Part shown: positions 9,906 to 17,903 of the stretch, one piece after another
Position numbering within the stretch: the first letter of the stretch is position 1
How the letters are laid out: each line of letters opens with the position of its first letter
Assembly: GCA_025363015.1 (NCBI GenBank)
Contig: JANYEQ010000054.1
Coordinates: 1-64,000 of the forward strand
Length of the DNA stretch: 64,000 nucleotides
Reading direction: 5' to 3'
Source: Bacteroidota bacterium
GTDB lineage: Bacteria > Bacteroidota > Bacteroidia > B-17B0 > Aurantibacillaceae
Notes under the pieces: generated by a model
What the model was told of the DNA's origin: nothing
Databases searched by the model: none
The model's input: only the letters and a program-made list of their open reading frames with translations
Program-made: the position numbers and the translations under genes

Positions 9906-10889
9906 TTAAGATACAAGTTGTTTAAATAATAAATACGTTTTTTTCGATTCAATGGTTTCTTTACAAATAGCTATACACTCTATAACACTTAGTTTAGGAC
10001 TAACGCAATTCATTGCAAAAGCACTATTAACAAGCACTACATTTTTTTGTTCGTTGGTACATTCGTTTTTTAATACATTTAAAAATATATCAGCAGCATC
10101 TTTAATGGTTTCTCCACCCGAAATACTTTGTTGGTTTTGTAATTTAAAACCTAAATCAATAGGTTCTATCGTTTTTTCATAAGTAGATGAAATACACTTA
10201 AATGTGGTAGTTAAACTTATTTCGTCATAGCCATCTAAGGTATGTACTAATGTATAATTTGAATTATTTTGTTGTAAAATATAATGGTACAAACGCGCAA
10301 TATCTAAACCATATACCCCCACATAACGGTGGCTTACACGAGCCGGATTTACCAATGGTCCCAGCATATTAAACAACGTTCGTACACCTAGTTCTTTACG
10401 CTGAGTAGCCACAATTTTTAATGCTGGATGAAACAACGGCGCGTGCATAAAACAAATATTGTGCTTATCTAATTCTTTATTTAAATCGTTTGAATTATTT
10501 TTAAACTGATAGCCCAAGTAATTTAAAATATCGCTTGAACCTGATACAGACGATGAACCATAGTTACCATGTTTGGCTACAGTTATGCCTGATGCCGCTA
10601 ATACTAAGGCCGATAAGGTAGATATATTAAAAGTGTTTTTTTGATCGCCACCCGTACCACACACATCAATTGCATTACGTTCAATAGTTACTGGCACACA
10701 TACATCTAATAAGGCGTTTTTAAATCCGTTTAATTCGTTAGCTGTAATAGGGCGAGCGATATAAAAAGTCATAATGGCACTCATTTGCGAAGCATTAAGT
10801 TTACCTTCACAAATATTTTGAAACAGCTGATAAGCCTCTGTTTCAGATAAGTTATGCCCATGACATAATTTTTCAAATGTTGTTTTCAT
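9906..10889 (-). CDS. trpD: Anthranilate phosphoribosyltransferase
   Basis: TrpD transfers phosphoribose from PRPP to anthranilate. The 327-aa protein has an N-terminal helical domain and the PRPP-binding CGTGGDQKNTFNIST loop, then KHGNYGSSSVSGSSD and NMLGPLVNPARV. It is not fused to the glutaminase TrpG. A 63-bp gap separates it from trpG, the largest gap inside the operon; I see no hairpin in it. Confidence 0.96.
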   Translation of the reverse strand: MKTTFEKLCHGHNLSETEAYQLFQNICEGKLNASQMSAIMTFYIARPITANELNGFKNALLDVCVPVTIERNAIDVCGTGGDQKNTFNISTLSALVLAASGITVAKHGNYGSSSVSGSSDILNYLGYQFKNNSNDLNKELDKHNICFMHAPLFHPALKIVATQRKELGVRTLFNMLGPLVNPARVSHRYVGVYGLDIARLYHYILQQNNSNYTLVHTLDGYDEISLTTTFKCISSTYEKTIEPIDLGFKLQNQQSISGGETIKDAADIFLNVLKNECTNEQKNVVLVNSAFAMNCVSPKLSVIECIAICKETIESKKTYLLFKQLVS

Positions 10890-10952
10890 CTTTATTATAA
10901 TTTATTTTTTCAATCTATATCGCCGGTGCAACGTATCACTATCTATTTATAA

Positions 10953-11522
10953 TTAAGATTCAATCCAATTTTTAATCATCACTTCTCCATATTCCGAAAG
11001 TATAGATTCGGGATGAAATTGCACCCCTCTTACATCAAAACTAGTATGTTGTAACGACATAATATTTTTTTCTGCATCAATAGATGTAATTTTTAAGCTA
11101 TTTGGTAATTGTAAATTATTTACTACCCAAGAGTGATAGCGCCCAACGGTAAAGGAAGTAGGACAATTTGCAAACACAACATCTTGTTTTACAACGGTTA
11201 TAGGTGTTGCAATACCATGGTAAACGGTTTCTAAATTTTTAAGAGTAGCCCCATAAGCCTCGCCAATGGCCTGTAAGCCTAAGCAAACACCCAATATACT
11301 TTTTGTAGCGCCATACTGTTTTATTAATTGGGGCATAATGCCTGCATCTTTTGGCAAACCTGGTCCAGGTGATAATAAAATTTTATCAAAACGATTAACG
11401 TCTTCTACTAAAATTTTATCGTTGCGTATTACTTCAAATTCTATATCGCTTACTTTTTCAATTAAATGAACTAAGTTGTAAGTAAAACTATCGTAATTAT
11501 CTAATACTAATAATTTTTTCAT
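10953..11522 (-). CDS. trpG: Anthranilate synthase glutamine amidotransferase subunit
   Basis: TrpG releases ammonia from glutamine for TrpE. It is a 189-aa class I amidotransferase with LLSPGPGLP (oxyanion region), the nucleophile elbow GVCLGLQAIG (catalytic Cys) and VQFHPESIL (catalytic His and Glu). It starts 2 bp after the trpE stop, as expected for an obligate subunit pair. In many bacteria TrpG also serves aminodeoxychorismate synthase; no pabB is nearby. Confidence 0.95.
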   Translation of the reverse strand: MKKLLVLDNYDSFTYNLVHLIEKVSDIEFEVIRNDKILVEDVNRFDKILLSPGPGLPKDAGIMPQLIKQYGATKSILGVCLGLQAIGEAYGATLKNLETVYHGIATPITVVKQDVVFANCPTSFTVGRYHSWVVNNLQLPNSLKITSIDAEKNIMSLQHTSFDVRGVQFHPESILSEYGEVMIKNWIES

Positions 11523-11524
11523 TT

Positions 11525-12943
11525 TTATGCTGATTTAATATTATTAAACTTTTCGGCTTGTAAAATGGCTTTTTGTAAGGCCGATACTTTATGATTAATT
11601 TCTTGTAATTCTTTTTCTTCATCCGACGAAATAACAATACCTGCCCCCGCTTGGTAATGTAGCGTATTATCTTTACTTAAAAATGTACGAATCATAATGG
11701 CGTGGTTTAATTGATTATCGTGACTAATTAAACCGATGCAACCTCCGTAAAATTCGCGAGCTACAGGTTCGTAAGTATCAATTAATTGTAAGGCTTTGTA
11801 TTTTGGTGCGCCCGATAATGTGCCTGCTGGAAAAGTGCCAAACAATAATTCAAATGGATGAAACTGCTGTTTTACCTTACCAACTACCTTGCTTACTAAA
11901 TGTATAACATGCGAATAAAACTGTGTTTGTTTTAAAAATTTAACATTAACAGTATTGCAATACTTACTTAAGTCGTTTCGTGCCAAATCAACCAACATAT
12001 TATGCTCGGCATTTTCTTTAGGGTCGTTGAGTAACTCTTTTGCTTTTTCTAAATCGTAATCATCGTTACCTGTGCGCTTGTATGTACCAGCAATAGGGTG
12101 TATTTCGGCTTCTTGTTTGCTAATTACTAATTGTGCTTCGGGCGATGAGCCAAATAATTTAAAATTACCTAAATCAAAATAAAATAAATAGGGCGATGGA
12201 TTAATATTTTTTAAAGCACGATATACGTTAAAATCATCGCCCGTAAATGTTTGTGAAAACCTACGCGACAATACCAATTGAAACACATCGCCATTTTGGC
12301 AATGCCCCTTAGCCTTTTTTACCATGGTTCGGTAATCATCATCTATTAAAGAACTTGTTGTTTGGCTTGTTGTATTAAAATTAAATTGGCAATGAAAGAG
12401 GCATTGTATCTGCTCTTCAACGGTTAATAATTGTTGTTTTGTTTCTTCTTCAGAAATATGATGGCTAATAACCGTTAAGGTATTGGTAGTATGATGAAAC
12501 ACTAAAATAATACCATACACACTATATAATAAATCAGGAATATCAACAGCTTTAGCGCCTTTACTAAGACTAATATCTTCGGCGTAATTAATACAATCGT
12601 AACCCATATAACCAAATATACCTGCGTAACAAAATGGTAAATTTTGTGTATCAAATATAAATTGTTCTTTAAATGCAATTAATTTTTTTAAAATATTTTC
12701 CGAATCGTTAGTAATGGTTTCTTTAATAATGGTACCATTTATTTTTGTTTTAAATACAGATTGATGTAGCGATACCGTTGCTAATGGATTTAAGCAGATG
12801 TACGAATAATGGCCATCTTTACTGTTGTAATCCGAACTTTCTAACAACAAGGGATTTTGATATAAATCTCTTAATGCCAAATATAAGGCCACTGGTGTTT
12901 TAGTATCGGCTAATAGCTGTGTTGTATGTGTGTATAATTTCAT
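11525..12943 (-). CDS. trpE: Anthranilate synthase component I
   Basis: TrpE converts chorismate and ammonia to anthranilate, the committed Trp step. The 472-aa protein has the chorismate-binding core motifs HPIAGTYKRTG, LVDLARNDLSKYC, AGTLSGAPKYKALQLID and a QAGAGIVISSDEEKE end. The N-terminal LLLESSDYNSKDGHYSYI segment corresponds to the LLES-type Trp feedback site, so the enzyme is probably Trp-sensitive. It is the first structural gene after the trp leader; the ATG lies 13 bases after the attenuator U tract, in a T-rich stretch without a Shine-Dalgarno sequence. Confidence 0.96.
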   Translation of the reverse strand: MKLYTHTTQLLADTKTPVALYLALRDLYQNPLLLESSDYNSKDGHYSYICLNPLATVSLHQSVFKTKINGTIIKETITNDSENILKKLIAFKEQFIFDTQNLPFCYAGIFGYMGYDCINYAEDISLSKGAKAVDIPDLLYSVYGIILVFHHTTNTLTVISHHISEEETKQQLLTVEEQIQCLFHCQFNFNTTSQTTSSLIDDDYRTMVKKAKGHCQNGDVFQLVLSRRFSQTFTGDDFNVYRALKNINPSPYLFYFDLGNFKLFGSSPEAQLVISKQEAEIHPIAGTYKRTGNDDYDLEKAKELLNDPKENAEHNMLVDLARNDLSKYCNTVNVKFLKQTQFYSHVIHLVSKVVGKVKQQFHPFELLFGTFPAGTLSGAPKYKALQLIDTYEPVAREFYGGCIGLISHDNQLNHAIMIRTFLSKDNTLHYQAGAGIVISSDEEKELQEINHKVSALQKAILQAEKFNNIKSA

Positions 12944-12956
12944 AAAAAAATTTATT

Positions 12957-12991
12957 AAAAAAAAAGCCCGCTGTTTTGTGAACAGCGGGCT
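12957..12991 (-). terminator. trp attenuator (intrinsic terminator in the trp leader)
   Basis: On the minus strand AGCCCGCTGTT, loop CACAA and AACAGCGGGCT form a perfect 11-bp GC-rich stem followed by eight to nine Us. It lies between the leader peptide stop and the trpE start, so it ends transcription before the structural genes when the antiterminator cannot form. Confidence 0.93.
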
Positions 12992-13034
12992 TGGGATATG
13001 CCTTTATAAGAATATAAATCTTAGCTACTCACAA
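12976..13034 (-). promoter_or_regulatory. trp antiterminator pairing (alternative RNA fold)
   Basis: The leader RNA segment UUGUGAGUAGC (13034-13024, the last codons of the leader peptide) can pair without a gap with GCUGUUCACAA (12986-12976). These 11 pairs are nine Watson-Crick and two G-U, and they use part of the 5' arm plus the loop of the terminator. The two folds exclude each other. A ribosome stalled at the Trp codons (13056-13048) would leave this segment free; one that reaches the stop codon at 13023-13021 would cover it. Confidence 0.85.
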
Positions 13035-13083
13035 CAGTTGTTGAAAGCCACCACCAAAATTTATTTACTACTTGAGTTTTCAT
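13021..13083 (-). CDS. trpL: trp operon leader peptide (WWW)
   Basis: This 20-codon ORF, too short for the supplied track, reads MKTQVVNKFWWWLSTTVVSS and stops. Three consecutive TGG codons at positions 10-12 sit 14 bases before the antiterminator segment. It follows a good promoter and precedes the intrinsic terminator and trpE. Its job is to sense charged tRNA-Trp by ribosome position, as in the classical enterobacterial trp leader. The three Trp codons, alternative pairing and terminator together make chance unlikely. A long plus-strand ORF over the same bases is a shadow. Confidence 0.92.
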   Translation of the reverse strand: MKTQVVNKFWWWLSTTVVSS

Positions 13084-13092
13084 TTAATGCTA

Positions 13093-13123
13093 CAAATATA
13101 AAAAGTATTTTTTAGTATGCAAA
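13093..13123 (-). promoter_or_regulatory. trp operon promoter (Bacteroidota type)
   Basis: On the minus strand TTTG (13123-13120), a 19-base spacer and TATATTTG (13100-13093) match the Bacteroidota housekeeping consensus TTTG-N19/20-TAnnTTTG. Transcription should start about 13086-13088, only a few bases before the leader peptide ATG at 13083. The leader mRNA would be leaderless or nearly so. Confidence 0.75.
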
Positions 13124-13208
13124 TTATATTTTAAAAAAAATATTTGTTCATATTTTGTTAAAGTAATAAAAAAGCATACCGCTATATTTAGTTTTTTAAA
13201 TATAACGT

Positions 13209-14258
13209 ATGATTGATTTTAGTAGAGCGCAATTAACTCATTTTGCAATTAATTTTGTTGGTAATAAAGGTTTAGGTGAAGAACTTACCCTTAGCCAAAA
13301 TCTTATAGAATTTAAAGATGACTTTGTAAAAGAAACCTTATTGCGTTATTTTTTACAACCCTTTAAAACCGATATTTATCATCAATTTAAAGGCAAAGTA
13401 GATATTAGCCTTGCCAGTGTTGCCAATGCTGCCGAAGATTTATTTAAAAGTCAAAGCCAATTTATAAATCACTCACAACAATTGGCACAACATTTATACA
13501 ACCAAAGCAATCACCCAAAAATTAAAGGGGGCGAATTTTATGTCTGTTATTTTAAAGATGCCGTGGTTGATGGAGAATTATGTGATGCCATTGGTTTATT
13601 TAAAACCGAAAATAGAGAAACATTTTTAAAAGTGTTTCAGCATGTAGATACTTTTGATGTAGATTGTGATAACGGTATAAATATTAATAAGTTAGATAAA
13701 GGCTGCCTAATATTTAATACCGATAAAAAAACTAATTACAAGTTAAGCATTATTGATACCAATAATAAAATTGCTGAATGTGCTTTGTATTGGGAAGAAG
13801 ATTTTTTAAACGCAACCATTAAACCAAACGGTTATTATTTTACTAAAAACTTTATAGATGCGTCGCGGGGTTTTTGCGAAGAAATTTTAACAGAAACAAA
13901 TAACGTTGCTAAGCCCGACCAAATGATGATGCTAAACAAAAGTACCTCTTACTTTAAAGATAAAGAAAAAGTAAACGTGGCCGATTTTGAAAAAGATGTA
14001 TTAGTGGAACCCGATTTAATTACTGCCTTTAAAGAGTATAGAAACGATTTTAATAAGCGATTAGATTTAACCGCCGTTGAAGAATTTGATGTAAGTCAAA
14101 CAGCCGTTAAAAAAAACAATAAGTATATGAAAAGTGTAGTTAAACTAGATAAAAATTTTCATTTATACATTCACAGTAGGCACGATTATGTAGAGCGAGG
14201 TTATGATGATGAAAAAGGACTTAAATACTATAAACTATTTTACGTAAACGAAGTTTAG
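13209..14258 (+). CDS. Nucleoid-associated protein (NdpA/YejK family)
   Basis: The 349-aa protein resembles the 37-kDa nucleoid-associated family: an N-terminal HFAINFVGNKGLGEEL segment and a middle region with GGEFYVCYFKDAVVDGELCDAIGLFKTENRETFLKV, typical of Bacteroidota members. The family binds DNA or the nucleoid, with no enzymatic activity known to me. No signal peptide is present. It is transcribed divergently from the trp operon and followed after 9 bp by a histidine kinase gene, probably as one transcript. Confidence 0.75.
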   Translation: MIDFSRAQLTHFAINFVGNKGLGEELTLSQNLIEFKDDFVKETLLRYFLQPFKTDIYHQFKGKVDISLASVANAAEDLFKSQSQFINHSQQLAQHLYNQSNHPKIKGGEFYVCYFKDAVVDGELCDAIGLFKTENRETFLKVFQHVDTFDVDCDNGININKLDKGCLIFNTDKKTNYKLSIIDTNNKIAECALYWEEDFLNATIKPNGYYFTKNFIDASRGFCEEILTETNNVAKPDQMMMLNKSTSYFKDKEKVNVADFEKDVLVEPDLITAFKEYRNDFNKRLDLTAVEEFDVSQTAVKKNNKYMKSVVKLDKNFHLYIHSRHDYVERGYDDEKGLKYYKLFYVNEV

Positions 14259-14267
14259 TTTTTTTTA

Positions 14268-15329
14268 ATGCAAAATACAACCAAAATAGTAAGCACCATT
14301 TTTAAGCTAGGTATTGTAAATGCTTTATTGTGTTTGTTATGTTTTTTGTTAATTTATAGAATTGGTAACTTACAAGTAGATGTTTCGTTTTTAATACTAT
14401 CGGTTTTTATTTGTTTTATTGTAAGTTTTATTGTGCTGTATTATTTTTATTACGTGCAGTTGGCAAACCGTATAAATTTATTAACCGAAAAAATTCGTCA
14501 ACGTTTTTTAACAAAAGAAATTCCGCAAAAACAAAACCAGTTAGAAGAGCCTGATAGCCTTATTTTATTAGAAAATAAAGTAGATTATTTAATTGAATTA
14601 CGCCAAAAAGAATTGAAACATTTTGATAATTTAGATAGTTACCGTAAAGAGTATTTAGGTAATGTGTCGCACGAACTTAAAACCCCCGTATTTAATATAC
14701 AAGGCTATGTTGATACACTTTTAAACGGAGGCTTGGAAGATGAAACCATTAATATGGATTACCTAAAACGTGCCGAAAAAAGTATAGATAGATTAATACA
14801 TATAATTGACGATCTTGAAACCATTACTCAGCTTGAAAGTGGCGAATTACATTTAGATATAGATACCTTTGATATTGCAACTCTTTGTAAAGATATATAC
14901 GCCGCACTAGAATTAAATGCTGCCAAGCGAAATATAAAATTAGAATTATCGAAAAAATACGATAAACCCGTTTACGTTAAAGCTGATAAATTTAGAATAC
15001 GCCAAGTACTGGTAAACCTAATTACCAATAGCATAAAATATGGTAACGATAATGGCACTACCAACATTGCCTTAAACTATTTAAATAACGATGTTGTAAT
15101 TGAAATAAGCGATAATGGCGATGGTATTGAACCCCAACACCTACCCCGATTATTTGAACGCTTTTACCGTATTGATAAAGGGCGCAGCCGCGAACAAGGT
15201 GGCACAGGTTTGGGCTTAGCCATTGTAAAACATATAATTGATGCGCATCAAAAATCAATTAAAGTGCAAAGCCAACCTAAAAAAGGTACTACCTTTACCT
15301 TTTCGCTTAATGCCAGCGAAGAAGGGTAG
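14268..15329 (+). CDS. Sensor histidine kinase (PhoR-like), no adjacent regulator
   Basis: A 353-aa membrane kinase. Two transmembrane helices (about 14-32 and 40-62) with a very short outside loop suggest sensing in or near the membrane. They are followed by a linker, the HisKA domain with H box NVSHELKTP (His135), and HATPase_c with N box LVNLITNSIKYGND, DNGDGIEP and GGTGLGLAIV. It autophosphorylates on the His and passes phosphate to a response regulator. No regulator is encoded next to it, so its partner lies elsewhere. Co-transcription with the upstream nucleoid protein gene is likely from the 9-bp gap. Confidence 0.92.
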   Translation: MQNTTKIVSTIFKLGIVNALLCLLCFLLIYRIGNLQVDVSFLILSVFICFIVSFIVLYYFYYVQLANRINLLTEKIRQRFLTKEIPQKQNQLEEPDSLILLENKVDYLIELRQKELKHFDNLDSYRKEYLGNVSHELKTPVFNIQGYVDTLLNGGLEDETINMDYLKRAEKSIDRLIHIIDDLETITQLESGELHLDIDTFDIATLCKDIYAALELNAAKRNIKLELSKKYDKPVYVKADKFRIRQVLVNLITNSIKYGNDNGTTNIALNYLNNDVVIEISDNGDGIEPQHLPRLFERFYRIDKGRSREQGGTGLGLAIVKHIIDAHQKSIKVQSQPKKGTTFTFSLNASEEG

Positions 15330-15372
15330 ATATTAATTTATTTTTTGTTTCTAATTTTATTACTTTTAAACC

Positions 15373-16332
15373 GTGATAAATATTGGTACAAACATAAACA
15401 CAGCAGCAAATTTTTTAAAGCAAAATAAATTAGTAGCCATACCTACCGAAACTGTATATGGTTTGGCGGCTAATGCTTTAAACGAAAATGCTGTTCTATC
15501 AATATTTAACGTAAAACAACGTCCATTTTTCGATCCATTAATTATTCATTTACCCAATATTGAGCAAATTAATAAGTACGCCGTTTTAAGCGATAAGCGT
15601 TTATTACAATTAGCTACTGCGTTTTGGCCAGGACCTTTAACCTTGTTACTTCCTAAAAAAAAAAATATTCCCAATATTGTCACTTCGGGTTTAAGCCAAG
15701 TAGCCGTGCGTATTCCAAACCACAGCTTAAGCTTACAATTATTAAATTTACTTAACTTTCCCTTAGCAGCTCCAAGCGCAAACCCTTTTGGGTATGTTAG
15801 CCCCACTAATGCACAACATGTTAACAAACAATTGGGTGACAAAATAGATTATATTTTAGATGGTGGTAATTGTAGTATTGGTTTAGAATCTACTATTGTG
15901 GGTATTGAAAATGATATGGTATGTATTTACCGATTGGGAGGGTTAGCTATTGAAGATATAGAAAAACAAATTGGTAAAGTAGGGTTACGAATAAATAATT
16001 CCAGCAACCCCAATGCACCAGGGCAATTAAAAAGCCATTACGCACCCAAAAAACCTTTTTATTTAGGAAATATAACAAAACTTATTACACAACATCACAC
16101 AAAAAAAATAGGTATTATGTGTTTTGGAGACGAGCCCATTAAAACAGAAAATACAATTATCTATAACCTTAGTAAAACAAAAAATATAGATGAAGCCGCT
16201 TTAAATTTATTTAAATTTTTGCGTCAAGCCGATGAAGATGTTATTGATATTTTATTAGCAGAACTACTCCCTAACCAAGGTTTGGGTATGGCTATTAATG
16301 ATAGATTGAAACGAGCGGCAAGTAATGATTAA
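15373..16332 (+). CDS. L-threonylcarbamoyladenylate synthase (Sua5/YrdC/YwlC family)
   Basis: The enzyme makes threonylcarbamoyl-AMP from Thr, bicarbonate and ATP, the first step of the t6A37 modification of ANN-decoding tRNAs. The YrdC domain (about 1-195) shows AIPTETVYGLAANA, KQRPFFDPLIIHL, FWPGPLTLLL and AAPSANPFGYVSPT. The linker NAPGQLKSHYAPKKP and a C-terminal Sua5 domain (about 215-319) make this the long Sua5 form. It starts with GTG, 43 bp after the kinase gene. Confidence 0.93.
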   Translation: MINIGTNINTAANFLKQNKLVAIPTETVYGLAANALNENAVLSIFNVKQRPFFDPLIIHLPNIEQINKYAVLSDKRLLQLATAFWPGPLTLLLPKKKNIPNIVTSGLSQVAVRIPNHSLSLQLLNLLNFPLAAPSANPFGYVSPTNAQHVNKQLGDKIDYILDGGNCSIGLESTIVGIENDMVCIYRLGGLAIEDIEKQIGKVGLRINNSSNPNAPGQLKSHYAPKKPFYLGNITKLITQHHTKKIGIMCFGDEPIKTENTIIYNLSKTKNIDEAALNLFKFLRQADEDVIDILLAELLPNQGLGMAINDRLKRAASND

Positions 16333-16339
16333 AAAAACA

Positions 16340-17899
16340 TTATTTATCTAACTTAAACTCTAAATCTTTAGGTGTTTTTTCAAAGGCAGTGGGGTCAATG
16401 TCCAATACCAATGTTTTAAAGCCCTCACACTCTACTATTGCTTTGTAAGATTTTAAAGGGTTCATTACTAAAATAAATTTACCAGTTTTAGGGTTAGAGT
16501 AATATGTACCATTTACTTGGTTACTTTCATTATCTAATAATGTAATTTTTACTTTACCTAACTCACTACCTTTTGTTGCGGTCCCACTTTTTACTTTTAA
16601 ATCGTTATCGCCAAAGCGTGTATCTACTTCGTAAATGTCAATATTACCATAAGTATCCTCCTTGTTTGAGGAATAATAGCCTCTTTGACCGTCAACACTT
16701 AATACAAAAAATATATCATTACCTACATTATTTATTGGGTATCCTAAATTTTCGGCTTTACTAAATTGGTTTGTTTCTTTATCTAATACGCTTTTAAATA
16801 CATCGTAATCACCCATCGTATTATGGCCTTTACTACTAAAATAAAGGCTAACGCCATCGGGGTGCAAATAAGGGGCATCGTCGTCATAAGCCGTATTTAT
16901 ACTTTGCCCTAAATTATACGGCATTGCCCAACGCCCATTTGGTAGGCGTTTTAATCGATATATATCTTTTCCACCATAACCTCCAGGGCGGTTACTACTA
17001 AAATAAATTTCGCTTGTATCGTTACTAAAACAAGCACTAGTTTCTATAAATTGTGAATTAACTTCTTTACTCATTTTTACTAATGGTTCCCATTTATTAT
17101 CGTTACCAATTTTCGTGATGTACAAATCTCCTGTAGCGCCATCGGCACTGGTTCTAAAAACAATCATACGTTGCCCATCTGGGCTAACAGCCACACAAGC
17201 GTCATTTGTTTCGCTATTAATTGGGGCACCTATATTTTCGGCTTTTTTCCATTTACCATTTTCTTTTATTGAAATATAAACGTCTTCTAAATAATTACCA
17301 TATACATCTTTTTTGTTATTAGAACTCCCGGTGCGGCGAGAGGTAAAATACATAGTACTTTCGTCAGGACTTACTACTGGAACAAAATCGGCAAAAGCTG
17401 AATTTATTTCAGGTCCCATATTTTTTATTATTGATCGATGTGGCTTATTAACAAGCTCTACACCACTTTTACAAACGTTTATAAAGTAATTTGTTTCGTC
17501 AAGTCCAATTAATCTTTTCCTAGGATTTTCTTTGTTATAAACTTCCAGTAGTGTAATGGCTTCGTCAAATAATTTTTGTTGATGTTTTATTTTTGCTAAA
17601 TAATATTTTGCATCTATTAACGTTGATGACATTAAATTTGTATTTAAAAACGCAACACTGTCGCTTGAGTAATTTAATTTAACGCTACATATACAGGCAT
17701 TTATACCCGCCAATTCGTTTTTTTCATCTATCGCTAAAACTTCTTTATATAAATTCCAGGCTTTATAATAATCTTCGTTATCAAAATATAATTGTGCTTC
17801 TTTTACAATTACTTTTGCTGTTTTTTTAGTTTGCGCTAAACCAAAAAAACTTGAAATAATTAATAAAAATAAAAAGCTTGTATTTTTTTTAGTAAACAT
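16340..17899 (-). CDS. PorE-like TPR/PD40 protein without an OmpA domain
   Basis: The 519-aa exported protein has a signal peptide (FLFLLIISSFFGLAQ), TPR-like helices (about 25-130), a PD40/WD40-like beta propeller (about 150-430; repeated YFTSRR, MIVFRTSADG, YFSSNRPGGYGGKDIY, YFSSKGHNTMGDYDVF and YYSSNKEDTYGNIDIY blades) and a carboxypeptidase-regulatory-like domain. It stops where the peptidoglycan-binding OmpA domain of PorE proteins would begin. It lies 4 bp after the PKD-repeat cargo gene in the same operon, so the two are probably made together at the outer membrane. A full-length relative is at 61791-63830. Confidence 0.75.
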   Translation of the reverse strand: MFTKKNTSFLFLLIISSFFGLAQTKKTAKVIVKEAQLYFDNEDYYKAWNLYKEVLAIDEKNELAGINACICSVKLNYSSDSVAFLNTNLMSSTLIDAKYYLAKIKHQQKLFDEAITLLEVYNKENPRKRLIGLDETNYFINVCKSGVELVNKPHRSIIKNMGPEINSAFADFVPVVSPDESTMYFTSRRTGSSNNKKDVYGNYLEDVYISIKENGKWKKAENIGAPINSETNDACVAVSPDGQRMIVFRTSADGATGDLYITKIGNDNKWEPLVKMSKEVNSQFIETSACFSNDTSEIYFSSNRPGGYGGKDIYRLKRLPNGRWAMPYNLGQSINTAYDDDAPYLHPDGVSLYFSSKGHNTMGDYDVFKSVLDKETNQFSKAENLGYPINNVGNDIFFVLSVDGQRGYYSSNKEDTYGNIDIYEVDTRFGDNDLKVKSGTATKGSELGKVKITLLDNESNQVNGTYYSNPKTGKFILVMNPLKSYKAIVECEGFKTLVLDIDPTAFEKTPKDLEFKLDK

Positions 17900-17903
17900 A
17901 AAT

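Noticed and set aside
12930-13115. 61-aa plus-strand ORF
   Set aside because: It lies antisense to the trp leader peptide and attenuator, which explain every base; its product has no motif.
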